Of a stretch of DNA of 64,000 nt, positions 7,490 to 17,051 are shown in pieces. The notes below the pieces were generated by a model. That model saw only the letters and a program-made list of their open reading frames with translations. It was not told the DNA's origin and ran no database searches. Within the stretch, counting starts at the first letter, position 1, and each line of letters begins with the position of its first letter. Location: contig NZ_JAVKCA010000020.1 of the NCBI RefSeq assembly GCF_040222955.1, forward strand, positions 62,001 through 126,000. Reading direction: 5' to 3'. This stretch comes from Marinoscillum sp040222955 (GTDB lineage Bacteria; Bacteroidota; Bacteroidia; Cytophagales; Cyclobacteriaceae). Position numbers and translations under genes: made by a program.

Positions 7490-9541
7490 TCAATCCCGGA
7501 ACTTATACCTGACCATCACCCTTAGTTCGGATCTGGTGCTGCCGGCCACTGCCTGCAGACCTGAGCCTACTGAGTCTTCATCGGGGTACTCAAATCGGGC
7601 GTAGCGCGCCCAGAAGCTAAGTGATTTGCTGGCTGTATACTGCAGCAGTAAGTAGGATCTGAATCCGGTACCATTGTAGGCCGGTATGCTGAAGGCATAA
7701 AGCACGTTGCGCTCGTAGAGGTATTGGCGGTTATTAAAGTCTTCTGTTTCGAACAGTGCAAACCGGCTGGAGAGTTTCATTTTCCAAAAGGTGAGGTTTA
7801 TATCCTGTACGAGGGCAATTCCGTGAGTTTTGGTTTTAGCTTCCTCATAATTAGATCCCTGTACCCGAGATTTGAAGCTAAAAGTTCGTCCTAAGGCATA
7901 GTCTACATTGAAAATATAACTCTGTTTGATGGTCTCCGTAAGCTGGCTCAGGTTGCCATCTTCAGATGATACGGAGAGTTCCTTATTTTCCTGACGAAAC
8001 TGTGCGTACATCTGTACTGAGCGGGAAGGCTTGTAGGTAAACCTGCCAAGGTATTCAAATCCCTCGGAGGGGGCGTTCACTCTGAATCGTAACCAGGGGA
8101 AGGAGAACTTGTCAAAATAGGCAGACAGTTGATACTTTCGTGAAGGTTTGTACATGAGTCCCCAGTACACGCCGGTTTCATTGATGTTTCTGGAGCTTTC
8201 GCTAAAAGCATTGCCATAGAAAGAGTGGTAGTTTTTATCATAATTTCTTACCATCCAGCTGAAATCGAGCTTTGGGGTGAGTGAGGCGAGCAGCCCACCC
8301 ACTGCCCCAACACCGCCTGATTGTGATCGGGCCACTTCGCTGAAAAAGATGAAATTCTGCCAGTTGTAGCTGGCGTACAGGCTTCCGATGAGGTTTTGAT
8401 CTCCTGCAAATTCATACTGATTGTAGTTGTTGGGCTTCTTTTGCAAAGGCCTGGAGAAGATAGACATAAGACCCGTGGCTCCGATACTCAGCCCAGGCCC
8501 CATGGAGTAATCAAGCGCAAATCCTGTGGAGATTTCCCGTAAGGTATTTTTGCCACCAAGCTCTGTTTCAGTACGGTGAAGCCCGGTGGCCTGGATGCTG
8601 TTTACAAATTCTTCAAAGTTGGAATAGCTGCTGTCGTTGCGCAGGTTCCCATCTTGCATAAGGGTAGATCCAAATACGGTTGCCTCCAGCTGTCCAAATG
8701 AAAGGGTGGCGGCTGCTCCTCTGAAATAGCCTGATTCCAGCACTGAAGAATAAGGTCTGATTCCCACGGTGCTTCGTTTGATGGTATTAACCGTCTCGGC
8801 ACCTTTGCCAGCCCCAAATCCTGATCCAAGGACAAGCCCCTGGCCAAACTGCATCTGGTAGTCTCCGATTGCCAGTGTTTTCATCCGGCCTTTGTTTTCC
8901 AGGAGAAAATGAAACGAATAGAAATCAAACCCATACTGCTTTTGATCAGAATCGATCTGAAATGCTTCACCGGCATCTTTTTCGAAGGTGACACCCAGAC
9001 TGAAATCGTCAGGGTGGCTCACTCGAAATCTTCCATAGAGGGTGTTTTGATCGCCCTGATACCCGGAGCCATCCTCCCGTTGGTATCCTTCTTCTGTTTC
9101 GAGGGTACGGCTATACCTCAGGAGCAGGTAGTTATTTTCTTCCGTAAGTATCCGCTGAGCCAGTGGCCTTCCGTCGGCTGTTTCGGTCACTGTCACAAAG
9201 GGCAGCAGATCCCTGATAGTAGCCATGTCGAACTCAGGGATGGCCTGCAGTTCATAGAGCGAGAGCAGCTTACCTCGCTTGTTCATGTAATTGAAAAATG
9301 CGTTGAGTTGGATAGGACTTAGGATTGACAGTGAAGCCAGGTCTGCTCTGGTGGCCTTATTCAGGTTAATAGGATTGGTATAGTAGAGGAGGAGCGATTC
9401 ATACAGGTCTTCATAATTGATGTCATCATCCTGTATCTGAAAGCGCCGCTCTGCAAAATCCTCCAGATCAATTTCAGACCTTACCTGAGCCTGAGCAAAC
9501 AGCACGAGCCCTACCATACCTATGATGAGTGCTGCTTTCAA
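7490..9541 (-). CDS. Helix-hairpin-helix outer-membrane beta-barrel protein
   Basis: 683 aa with a short signal peptide (cleavage near AQAQ, residues 16-19), an N-terminal helix-hairpin-helix region (about 50-120, INLNKATRADLASLSILSP and a second copy ELQAIPEFD), and then a long run of alternating beta strands typical of an outer-membrane barrel. This Bacteroidota-specific architecture is usually annotated as a ComEA-like helix-hairpin-helix protein; its role is unproven, with DNA binding or uptake at the envelope only a suggestion. The start is TTG at 9541, overlapping the preceding gene as TTGA, which implies translational coupling. Confidence 0.8.
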   Translation of the reverse strand: MKAALIIGMVGLVLFAQAQVRSEIDLEDFAERRFQIQDDDINYEDLYESLLLYYTNPINLNKATRADLASLSILSPIQLNAFFNYMNKRGKLLSLYELQAIPEFDMATIRDLLPFVTVTETADGRPLAQRILTEENNYLLLRYSRTLETEEGYQREDGSGYQGDQNTLYGRFRVSHPDDFSLGVTFEKDAGEAFQIDSDQKQYGFDFYSFHFLLENKGRMKTLAIGDYQMQFGQGLVLGSGFGAGKGAETVNTIKRSTVGIRPYSSVLESGYFRGAAATLSFGQLEATVFGSTLMQDGNLRNDSSYSNFEEFVNSIQATGLHRTETELGGKNTLREISTGFALDYSMGPGLSIGATGLMSIFSRPLQKKPNNYNQYEFAGDQNLIGSLYASYNWQNFIFFSEVARSQSGGVGAVGGLLASLTPKLDFSWMVRNYDKNYHSFYGNAFSESSRNINETGVYWGLMYKPSRKYQLSAYFDKFSFPWLRFRVNAPSEGFEYLGRFTYKPSRSVQMYAQFRQENKELSVSSEDGNLSQLTETIKQSYIFNVDYALGRTFSFKSRVQGSNYEEAKTKTHGIALVQDINLTFWKMKLSSRFALFETEDFNNRQYLYERNVLYAFSIPAYNGTGFRSYLLLQYTASKSLSFWARYARFEYPDEDSVGSGLQAVAGSTRSELRVMVRYKFRD

Positions 9542-10344
9542 GGTTTTTTGAGTTGATAGGCCAAGGATATTTCGTGTATGGCTCCCAGATTTTCATTGGA
9601 GAAAGCATAGTCAAACAGGAAATTTTTGGGTTGAAACCCAAAACCGAAGGTGGCTCGCACCTGGGCGCTGTTGAGGTCATTTGGCTGTACGTTCAGACCG
9701 GTTCGGATAAGTACGTTTTTAATAATGGCATATTCAAGCCCGGCTTTTATTTTCTCCCGACTATTCAGTTGCTTTTCCACTTCGGTATTGATCATCAGAA
9801 AATCTTTCGGCCGAAAGGAGAGCCCTGCTTTCATCGTGGTGGGGTGCATTGATCCATGCTTGAAATTGAAGATGTGGGCTCCGAAGATGATTTGCCTGGT
9901 GATTTCCGCCGTACCACCCATTTCAAGCGCTGCCACGCGCCGGGTACTGAGCCCTTCTGCATGCGTTTGTATAATGTTTATGCCAGCGCCCAGACTGACC
10001 ATCTGAATCCTGTTGGCAACCACCAGTCCGATTACCTGTTGATTAAAAAGGTCATCCCCGAACTTATAATACTTCAGGGCAGTATTAAACAGTGAATGAT
10101 GGTAAACGAGTCCACCTCCAAGGACATGGAAGCCCTCTATATTATATCTGTTTTGATAGGTGATCATGGCCGTGGAGGCATCCAGACCACCCAAAGCTCC
10201 TGGGTTATTGAAAGTAGCCCACCCATCGGTGAAGGTGAGGGAAGTACCGGCCATGGCGCCATTTCTGGCACCTAGAGCGTAGTTTCCATCCTGAGCAGAG
10301 AGCAGCCAGGGTGTCAGCAGAAGAAAGAGCATTATCCAACGCAT
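9538..10344 (-). CDS. PorV/PorQ-like outer-membrane protein
   Basis: 268-aa predicted outer-membrane barrel with a signal peptide (LLTPWLLSAQ, cleavage before QDG). The N-terminal ALGARNGAMAGTSLTFTDGWATFNNPG segment is the pattern of the PorV/PorQ/UPF0164 group, members of which act with the type IX secretion system. It ends by overlapping the start of the helix-hairpin-helix barrel gene by four bases, so the two are one operon and perhaps one complex. Exact partner and cargo are unknown. Confidence 0.75.
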   Translation of the reverse strand: MRWIMLFLLLTPWLLSAQDGNYALGARNGAMAGTSLTFTDGWATFNNPGALGGLDASTAMITYQNRYNIEGFHVLGGGLVYHHSLFNTALKYYKFGDDLFNQQVIGLVVANRIQMVSLGAGINIIQTHAEGLSTRRVAALEMGGTAEITRQIIFGAHIFNFKHGSMHPTTMKAGLSFRPKDFLMINTEVEKQLNSREKIKAGLEYAIIKNVLIRTGLNVQPNDLNSAQVRATFGFGFQPKNFLFDYAFSNENLGAIHEISLAYQLKKP

Positions 10345-10401
10345 ATTGCAAAGTAGGTTATTCCACTTATTAAGTCAATGGTGCTATATTAATGACCTGT
10401 T

Positions 10402-11031
10402 ATGATTCGATATATTTTTACTTGTTGTTACTTATTTATAGGCTTTTTGGTGGTTGCTCAGGATACGCTCTATTATGATTCAGGAGCCATTAGGTCTGTA
10501 GGCCGGCTGGTCAATGATCAAAAGGAGGGAGATTGGTTGATTTATTATCCGGGTGGCTTACTCAATTCTCAGCTGTCATATCACCGGGGTGTACTGGAAG
10601 GAGAGCAACGGGTATATGGATTTACCGGGGCGCTAGAATCCAGAGAATTTTGGGTTGATGACCTCCCTCAGGACTCGGCGTTTTACTATTATGCTGACGG
10701 GACACTGGAGCGCCATGGCAGGTATGAGATGGGTCTATACAGTGGCTTGTGGCAGTTTTATCATGCGAATGGGGAGTTGAGGCAGGAGGGCAGTTACCAG
10801 AAAGGTTTGCCGCATGGGCTATGGCTCAGTTATTATGAGAATGGTCAGGTCCGCGATGAGGGATTTTACACTGATGGTCGGGAGTCAGGATTGTGGAAGT
10901 TTTTTGATGAGCGTGGTAACCCTACCTATGAGGGCCACTATGCCGATTGGAAGCGAGTGGGGCAGTGGTATTTTTACAATAAGACAGGTAAGCAGAAAAA
11001 ATGGAAAAGATTTCCATTGAGTGGAGATTAG
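10402..11031 (+). CDS. MORN-variant repeat protein (YwqK-like), secreted
   Basis: 209 aa with an N-terminal signal peptide (cleavage near VVAQ, residue 19) and about seven repeats of the form G-x-W-x-x-Y-x-x-N/D-G-x-L, for example GLWQFYHANGELRQEG and GLWLSYYENGQVRDEG. Databases name this MORN variant an antitoxin of a YwqK system, but an exported protein with no toxin beside it does not fit that label. Function is unknown; such repeats often make flat beta scaffolds at the envelope. Its 3' end overlaps the convergent Omp85-like gene by four bases. Confidence 0.78.
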   Translation: MIRYIFTCCYLFIGFLVVAQDTLYYDSGAIRSVGRLVNDQKEGDWLIYYPGGLLNSQLSYHRGVLEGEQRVYGFTGALESREFWVDDLPQDSAFYYYADGTLERHGRYEMGLYSGLWQFYHANGELRQEGSYQKGLPHGLWLSYYENGQVRDEGFYTDGRESGLWKFFDERGNPTYEGHYADWKRVGQWYFYNKTGKQKKWKRFPLSGD

Positions 11032-12488
11032 AGTTCTGACTGGAAGTTGATAAAGAAATTGAGTTCACCCTGGGAATTGTAAGAATACTCAAAGCGGAAG
11101 GTGATGTCATACAAGGTAACTATGTCAAGCCCAAGCCCTACGCCGTACAGCAGCCTGTTTGTGAGCACGTCACTCTGGTAGTATCCGGGGTAGTTGTTTA
11201 CCCATCCTGCATCACCAAACATTTTAGCGTAAAAGGCAAATGGAATTTTTCTGAACTTCTTCAGAGGCATGGCCTGGCCGAGGTTGGCCTGGGTACTAAG
11301 GAGTCTTTTTTTCAAGGTGTTCTTGGTTAAAAAATTCTGTGGACCTTCAATCACATCAAGCTCATAGCCCCGTACATAGTAGTTATCCAGACCAAACTGG
11401 GTATAGTTGAAGTAGGGGACATTATCACTCGTGGTGAGCTGTCCACCTATGCTCACGTTGCCATAAAAACCAGACCCCATGTCGAAATAGTGGTAGTGGT
11501 TGGCGGTGAGTCTCCATATGTCCACGTCTTTGAATATCCCCAAACCAAGTTTTTCGATCATCGCGAGGGTTTTGTGACCGGTAAGTGGATAGTTTTTATT
11601 GTTTCGCTTATCCTGTGAGAAGGAATAGGACAACCCCAGTACCTGTTGGCTGGTCGTCCCCTCACCGAAATAGTTGGGATTGAGCGCTGCAATGGTATCG
11701 GATATGTTCATGGAGTAACCCTGTAGCATCAGATAATGGTAGTTGTAGAAAGAGGGCCTGTAGGTATATACAATATACCCCGATGTAGCCTCCCTGTTAA
11801 TTTCCTCAGCGGTGGTAGAGTCCGTGAAGACCGTGAAGTGATCGGTAGTCATGTAGGGTAGTTTTTTGTTGTTCAGGTATCCACCACCAAAGGTCAGCCC
11901 GTGTTTTTGACTTTTGTCTATGTAAGGGATTGAGTACTGAAAAATCAACCGCTTTTCAAAGCCTGTGAGCCCGATGAAGCGGAGACTTTCTTTCCGTCCT
12001 CTGAAGTTATAAACATCCAGTTTCAGCCCATATTTTACCCTGCTGGGATCATGGTCGCGGTTGTACCACCAGTCATTGAAGTTTCTATCCGCCAGTCTGA
12101 ATACGGGAGAAGGCCAGATGTACCATCGTTCCTCTACTTTGATCAGTAAATCCACTGTGGCCGAATCCAGCTCCAGTTGGTCTATGGTGACTGAGTAGAA
12201 GAGGTTTGTGTTGTACACGTTATTTCTGGAGGTCTCCACCAATTCGTCCAGACTGCCTGCAGGTACATATTCTCCCTCCTGGAGCCTCAGCTCACGGGTG
12301 ATGATGTAATCCTTGGTCTTTTCATTTCCCAAAATGAAGATTTTATGCACCTGTATGAGACGGGAGTCGAGTGTGTCTTGCTTGGCTGTTTGCTTTCTAT
12401 TACCCTTTTCTGTTTGCCCGAAGGCCACTGTACCGCCTACAAAGGCCACCAGCAGTAATAGATATAGTTTCAATAGTTCTTTCCTCAC
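11028..12488 (-). CDS. Omp85/surface-antigen family protein with one POTRA-like domain
   Basis: 486 aa, GTG start at 12488, signal peptide to about residue 25 (AFGQ). Residues about 45-120 (VHKIFILGNEKTKDYIITREL...) form a POTRA-like domain; the remainder is a beta barrel ending in ELNFFINFQSEL, as in BamA/TamA relatives. With one POTRA it is smaller than BamA and is not the essential insertase; a role in lipid or protein handling at the outer membrane is likely. Divergently transcribed from yidD across a 111-bp gap. Confidence 0.82.
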   Translation of the reverse strand: MRKELLKLYLLLLVAFVGGTVAFGQTEKGNRKQTAKQDTLDSRLIQVHKIFILGNEKTKDYIITRELRLQEGEYVPAGSLDELVETSRNNVYNTNLFYSVTIDQLELDSATVDLLIKVEERWYIWPSPVFRLADRNFNDWWYNRDHDPSRVKYGLKLDVYNFRGRKESLRFIGLTGFEKRLIFQYSIPYIDKSQKHGLTFGGGYLNNKKLPYMTTDHFTVFTDSTTAEEINREATSGYIVYTYRPSFYNYHYLMLQGYSMNISDTIAALNPNYFGEGTTSQQVLGLSYSFSQDKRNNKNYPLTGHKTLAMIEKLGLGIFKDVDIWRLTANHYHYFDMGSGFYGNVSIGGQLTTSDNVPYFNYTQFGLDNYYVRGYELDVIEGPQNFLTKNTLKKRLLSTQANLGQAMPLKKFRKIPFAFYAKMFGDAGWVNNYPGYYQSDVLTNRLLYGVGLGLDIVTLYDITFRFEYSYNSQGELNFFINFQSEL

Positions 12489-12599
12489 GATCCTACTTTA
12501 TACCGACTAAAACAAGCCGGAAGTGTGTTTCATTTAGTGCAATCTGCAAACTGAGCGAATATAATTGTTTGCGCCAAATATGGTGACTACTTTTGATGG

Positions 12600-12821
12600 G
12601 TGAAAAACGTAATCAGAAAGCTTTTTATTCTCCCGGTGCTGTTTTATCAGTATAGTATTTCACCACTTTTTCCCAGTACCTGCCGTTATTCACCCACCTG
12701 CTCCAATTATGCCAAAGATGCCATCATGAAACACGGTGTGTTCAAGGGAACCTGGCTGGCGATTCGCCGAATTTCAAAGTGCCACCCATGGGGTGGGAGC
12801 GGGTACGATCCGGTGCCTTAG
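12600..12821 (+). CDS. yidD: Membrane protein insertion efficiency factor YidD
   Basis: 73-aa protein that assists YidC-dependent insertion of inner-membrane proteins. The hallmark FYQYSISPLFPSTCRYSPTC...WRGGSGYDPVP-type layout is present, here with HPWGGSGYDP at the C-terminus and conserved cysteines in the CRYSPTCSNY motif. GTG start at 12600 (the nearby ATG at 12596 is out of frame). Its end overlaps the convergent nadE gene by four bases. Confidence 0.95.
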   Translation: MKNVIRKLFILPVLFYQYSISPLFPSTCRYSPTCSNYAKDAIMKHGVFKGTWLAIRRISKCHPWGGSGYDPVP

Positions 12822-14668
12822 GGAGTCTGTTGTAATTCTTTCAGTTCCTCATCAAAACCACTGGAAAGAATAGGGAACCGGCACCACGTTCTCGGATCCA
12901 CGTTGAAGTCATCCAGGTGAAAGCTTGGCGCTATTCGCTCCCGCTTCCATTGATTGATTGACCATAACCTGAAAAATTTAGTGATCCACTGTTTCAGCAA
13001 CACGTGATCGGGCCATCGTCCTTTGAGTCTGGCATATACTTCCAGCGGTGATTTTCTATCTCTGATGGCTTTCTCCTCTATGTCTACGAGTACGGCATAG
13101 GGCATCAGATCATCCTCGTCCGTTTGGTGCCGGTCCTGGGGCCGTAGTTCGGCAGTGGGCGATAGGGTGTTTACCTTATGCAGTCCTGTATATCCCAGCT
13201 CCTTTTCGGCGTATACCAGCCAGCTGAGAATAAAGTTCTTGTCAACAGCGGCAATAGGTGAAATACTACCACTCGTATCACCATCCATGGTGGCGTAGCC
13301 TACATCACCTTCACTTCTGTTTGAAGTGGACAATAGCAAGCACTTCTTGATATTGGCCAGCATCCAGATGATCGGGGACCGGGCTCTGGCCTGGATGTTT
13401 TGAAGGGCAATGTCATCAGTTGTCCAGTCAAGGGATCGTTCGAGTACGGTCTCGATGGATCGGGTATAGGCGGACACTTCCTCGTCTATGGTCCAGTGAA
13501 AGAACTGAGCACCAATACTTTCCGCCAGGCCTTTTGCTGAGGACAGGGTGTCCTCTGATGAGTTTTTGGTACCCTGATAGGCGGTATAAAAAAGTTGGCT
13601 AACGATTTCCTTCGGATCATCTGCAGGCACTAGGTCGATACCCAGCTTGTTCTTGAATTCATCAAAGCCAAGTTCAATCAGTCCGTTTTTCACAGCCTGA
13701 GCCACTAATACAGCGATACTGCTGGAGTCTGCGCCACCACTTAGTGAGAGGACAAATCCTTTGCTCTTGCTTTTTCTCAGGTAATCGAAAAGGGCCAGTG
13801 AGGCGGCTTTGGTAAACTCTTCGTGTCTGCCCTTGGCATCCGGGAGAATGTTTTCCTCGCTCAACTCCGGCTGATCAAAATCAATGGTACACCCCAGTGT
13901 GTTGAAGTTTTTGAATGAAAGTCGGGTGTTTTTTCCCTTCAATACCCCTTCCTGAGCAATGAGGATGTCACCGTCATAAATCATCCGTCCGGATTCATTT
14001 CCCAGGAGATTGGCATATAAATAGGTGCAACGAAAGGTTTCGGAGCTGCTGATGACCAGGTGCTCTCTGAAATCCGCTTTGGCAAATGCAAAATGACTGG
14101 CCGATGGGTTCAGCAGCAAGTCCACCTCTTCATTGATCAGGTGGCATGCCGGACGATCCTTTCTCCAGGCATCTTCACAAATTTCAAAGCCTATTTTGAT
14201 ACCCAGATAATCGATCGTGAGGTGCCCGAAAGGGCAGGTTTCGTTACCAATCTGTAGCTCTGTAATCCTGCCGGATTCCCAGGGGGTAAACCATCTTGGT
14301 TCATAGTGCACGCCATCATTGGCCAGTTTTTGCTTGGCGTAGACTCCCAGTATTTTCTGGTTGGCAATGAAGCAGGTGGTGTTGAAGACCCGCTCCCCGT
14401 ATCTCATGGGCAGGCCCACAGCCACTGCTATATCCTGAGTGTGCGGAACAATGTCCTGAAGTTTCAGAAGGGCCTTTTCAGGGAGCCATTCGCTGAGAAA
14501 CATGTCTTCACAGCCATATCCGGTAATGGAAAGTTCGGGTAAGCAAAGAATCTCTATGCCCTCGGAACGGGCCTGAGCAATAGATTGCTTAATATTTTGC
14601 AGGTTGTTTGACCAGTCCATAGGGATCTGGTTGAGGCAGGCGCCGCCTATTTTAATCCTTCTTCCCAC
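12818..14668 (-). CDS. nadE: Glutamine-dependent NAD(+) synthetase
   Basis: 616-aa two-domain enzyme making NAD from deamido-NAD using glutamine-derived ammonia. The N-terminal nitrilase-type glutaminase (about 1-270) shows the Glu (CLPELSITGYG), Lys (AKQKLAND) and Cys (FEICEDAW) triad; the C-terminal synthetase carries the PP-loop SGGADSS at 310-316. GTG start at 14668 whose G is shared with the rnc stop (TAGTG). Last gene of the acpP-fabF-rnc-nadE run. Confidence 0.96.
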   Translation of the reverse strand: MGRRIKIGGACLNQIPMDWSNNLQNIKQSIAQARSEGIEILCLPELSITGYGCEDMFLSEWLPEKALLKLQDIVPHTQDIAVAVGLPMRYGERVFNTTCFIANQKILGVYAKQKLANDGVHYEPRWFTPWESGRITELQIGNETCPFGHLTIDYLGIKIGFEICEDAWRKDRPACHLINEEVDLLLNPSASHFAFAKADFREHLVISSSETFRCTYLYANLLGNESGRMIYDGDILIAQEGVLKGKNTRLSFKNFNTLGCTIDFDQPELSEENILPDAKGRHEEFTKAASLALFDYLRKSKSKGFVLSLSGGADSSSIAVLVAQAVKNGLIELGFDEFKNKLGIDLVPADDPKEIVSQLFYTAYQGTKNSSEDTLSSAKGLAESIGAQFFHWTIDEEVSAYTRSIETVLERSLDWTTDDIALQNIQARARSPIIWMLANIKKCLLLSTSNRSEGDVGYATMDGDTSGSISPIAAVDKNFILSWLVYAEKELGYTGLHKVNTLSPTAELRPQDRHQTDEDDLMPYAVLVDIEEKAIRDRKSPLEVYARLKGRWPDHVLLKQWITKFFRLWSINQWKRERIAPSFHLDDFNVDPRTWCRFPILSSGFDEELKELQQTP

Positions 14669-15414
14669 TATTCTATCTTTAGTTGTTGCAAAGACCTCTG
14701 AGCTGCGTCTTGCTCCGCTTTCTTTTTGCTAAAGCCAAACCCTTTGCCCAGTGGTTCTTCATCCACGATCACCTGAGCTACAAACTGCTTGTCCCTGGCA
14801 TCTTCATTTGATTTTAGAATCTCAAAACGAATGGTTTTGTTTTCCCTTTGTGCCCACTCGATGATCTTGCTCTTATAGTTGGTGGTGGTGCTGGCCAGCT
14901 CTTCAAAGTCGAAATGAGGCTGAATCAGCTTGTTTTCAATGAATTTTTTACTGAATCTAAACCCCTGATCAATGTAAATAGCGCCAATAAGTGCTTCCAG
15001 AGAGTCACCATAGACGGATTTGTGAGAGATGCTGCTTCCTTTGTTTTTGTGATACTTCACCAGGCCTTTCAGCCCAATTTTTTTTGATAGGTTATTGAGT
15101 GATTCACGGTTGACAATCTTAGAGCGCAGCTCTGTGAGGAAGCCTTCCTCTTTGAAGGGAAAGCGCTTGAAAAGCATCTCGGCCACTACCATCCCCAGGA
15201 TGGCATCCCCGAGATACTCCAGTCGCTCATAGGAATCTTTAAGTCCTTTTGAGTTGAGCTCGGCAGCACTGGAGTGCCGCGTAGCTCTTTCATAAAGGGA
15301 GAGGTTGTTGGGTCTGCGACCCGTGACGATCTTGTAATTCCTGTATAGCTCCTTATCCGGTCCGGAGAAAAGATATTTAATGAACCCGTGAGATTTCCTG
15401 AATATTGAGGGCAC
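14668..15414 (-). CDS. rnc: Ribonuclease III
   Basis: 248-aa endonuclease cleaving double-stranded RNA in rRNA maturation and mRNA turnover. The signature ERLEYLGDA is at 63-71 (Glu66, Asp70), with the second acidic pair Asp137/Glu140 in YGDSLEALIG; a double-stranded RNA-binding domain fills about 180-247. GTG start at 15414 shares a base with the fabF stop (TAGTG), the same junction as rnc-nadE. The fabF-rnc linkage is conserved across many bacteria. Confidence 0.96.
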   Translation of the reverse strand: MPSIFRKSHGFIKYLFSGPDKELYRNYKIVTGRRPNNLSLYERATRHSSAAELNSKGLKDSYERLEYLGDAILGMVVAEMLFKRFPFKEEGFLTELRSKIVNRESLNNLSKKIGLKGLVKYHKNKGSSISHKSVYGDSLEALIGAIYIDQGFRFSKKFIENKLIQPHFDFEELASTTTNYKSKIIEWAQRENKTIRFEILKSNEDARDKQFVAQVIVDEEPLGKGFGFSKKKAEQDAAQRSLQQLKIE

Positions 15415-16667
15415 TACCCGCTGTATTTACCGAAAATAACAGAAGCGTTGTGACCACCAAAACCAAATGTATTACTCACTACCACATTGACATCCCGCTT
15501 TTGGGCGGTGTTAAATGTGAGGTTCAATTTAGGATCTATTTCAGGGTCATCCGTGAAATGATTAATAGTTGGAGGTATAATGCCCAACTCTAAAGCCATG
15601 ATAGAGGCGATACTTTCAATGGCACCTGCAGCTCCTAAAAGATGTCCTGTCATGGACTTGGTACTACTGATGTTCATGTTGTATGCGTGCTCTCCAAATA
15701 CCTTTTGGATGGCCTTTACTTCTCCGGCGTCTCCAAGTGGGGTAGAGGTGCCGTGCGTATTGATGTAGTCTACTTCGGTAGGCTTGATATTGGCATCTGC
15801 AAGGGCCTCATTCATTACGATCACAATCCCATCCCCATCGGGGTGCGGTGCCGTGATGTGGTAGGCATCGGCAGACATTCCCACACCGAGTACTTCAGCA
15901 TAGATTTTAGCTCCGCGTGCTTTGGCATGATCCAGATCTTCAAGCATCAGTGCTCCGGCACCCTCGCCGAGCACAAAACCGTCACGATCTTTGTCATATG
16001 GACGCGAAGCAGTTGTAGGGTCATCATTTCTTTCAGAAAGCGCTTTAAGGGCATTGAAACCACCAATTCCGGTTTCGATCACTGCCGCTTCAGAGCCACC
16101 AGTTAGAATGACGTTGGCTTTACCGAGTCGGATGTAGTTATATGCATCTGACAAAGCGTTGTTAGAGGAAGCACAAGCCGATACTGTGGCAAAGTTGGGT
16201 CCTCTGAACCCGTACTTGATAGACAAAAGTCCGGGGGTAATATCCAGAATCATTTTTGGAACGAAGAAGGGGTTAAACCTCGGGGTGCCGTCACCCTTTG
16301 CGTAGCCTATCACTTCGTCCTGGAAAGTGGTGAATCCACCAATTCCGCTGCCCCATATCACCCCGATGCGGTCTTTGTTGGTTTTTTCCAGATCCAGTCC
16401 TGAGTCCACGATAGCCTCATCTCCGGCTACCATACCATAGTGACTGTTAGGGTCCATTTTCCGGGCTTCTTTTCTATCTAAAAAGTCCAATGGATCAAAA
16501 CCTTTCACCTCGCAGGCGAATTTGGTGCGAAATTTTTCTGAATCGAATCGAGTTATAGGAGCGGCACCGCTAACACCCTTAGCAAGTGCGTCCCAATAAT
16601 CATTTTTATTGTTTCCTAACGGTGTTACCGCACCGATTCCTGTAACTACGACTCTTTTTAATTCCAT
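15414..16667 (-). CDS. fabF: Beta-ketoacyl-ACP synthase II
   Basis: 417-aa elongating condensing enzyme of type II fatty-acid synthesis. The Cys-His-His triad is visible: Cys in VSACASSNNA (about residue 164), His in NTHGTSTPLGD and His in MTGHLLGAAG; the start KRVVVTGIGAVTPLG and the end NTFGFGGHNAS are diagnostic. Fifteen bases downstream of acpP, in the standard acpP-fabF-rnc order. Confidence 0.97.
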   Translation of the reverse strand: MELKRVVVTGIGAVTPLGNNKNDYWDALAKGVSGAAPITRFDSEKFRTKFACEVKGFDPLDFLDRKEARKMDPNSHYGMVAGDEAIVDSGLDLEKTNKDRIGVIWGSGIGGFTTFQDEVIGYAKGDGTPRFNPFFVPKMILDITPGLLSIKYGFRGPNFATVSACASSNNALSDAYNYIRLGKANVILTGGSEAAVIETGIGGFNALKALSERNDDPTTASRPYDKDRDGFVLGEGAGALMLEDLDHAKARGAKIYAEVLGVGMSADAYHITAPHPDGDGIVIVMNEALADANIKPTEVDYINTHGTSTPLGDAGEVKAIQKVFGEHAYNMNISSTKSMTGHLLGAAGAIESIASIMALELGIIPPTINHFTDDPEIDPKLNLTFNTAQKRDVNVVVSNTFGFGGHNASVIFGKYSG

Positions 16668-16682
16668 AAACTGAATCTCAGA

Positions 16683-16919
16683 TTATTTTACGTTTTCTTC
16701 CAAATATGAGATGGCCTGGCCAACAGTAGCGATATTTTCAGCCTGATCGTCTGGGATAGAAATATTGAACTCTTTTTCAAATTCCATGATTAGCTCCACA
16801 GTATCCAAAGAATCAGCTCCCAGATCGTTGGTGAAGCTGGCCTCAGTAGTTACTTCTGATTCTTCAACACCCAATTTGTCAATGATTATTGACTTTACCT
16901 TTTGTGCTATTTCTGACAT
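16683..16919 (-). CDS. acpP: Acyl carrier protein
   Basis: 78-aa acidic four-helix carrier. Ser37 in GADSLDTVEL is the 4'-phosphopantetheine attachment site. First gene of the acpP-fabF-rnc-nadE operon; the 132-bp region to the divergent gene at 17052 must contain promoters for both. Confidence 0.97.
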   Translation of the reverse strand: MSEIAQKVKSIIIDKLGVEESEVTTEASFTNDLGADSLDTVELIMEFEKEFNISIPDDQAENIATVGQAISYLEENVK

Positions 16920-17051
16920 TTTTATAAAATTTAGTTAAAATCCGATGCAAAGAAATACATTCTAACCATTAAAATCAAAACAAATTAAACCCTTGAGAAA
17001 TGGTATCGCACAAGGTATTTGGGTAATTTAGCGCTTCATTAAGCCACAGGG

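Noticed and set aside
10402..11031. Calling the MORN-repeat protein an antitoxin
   Set aside because: It has a signal peptide and no toxin gene adjoins it; the YwqK label comes from repeat similarity only.
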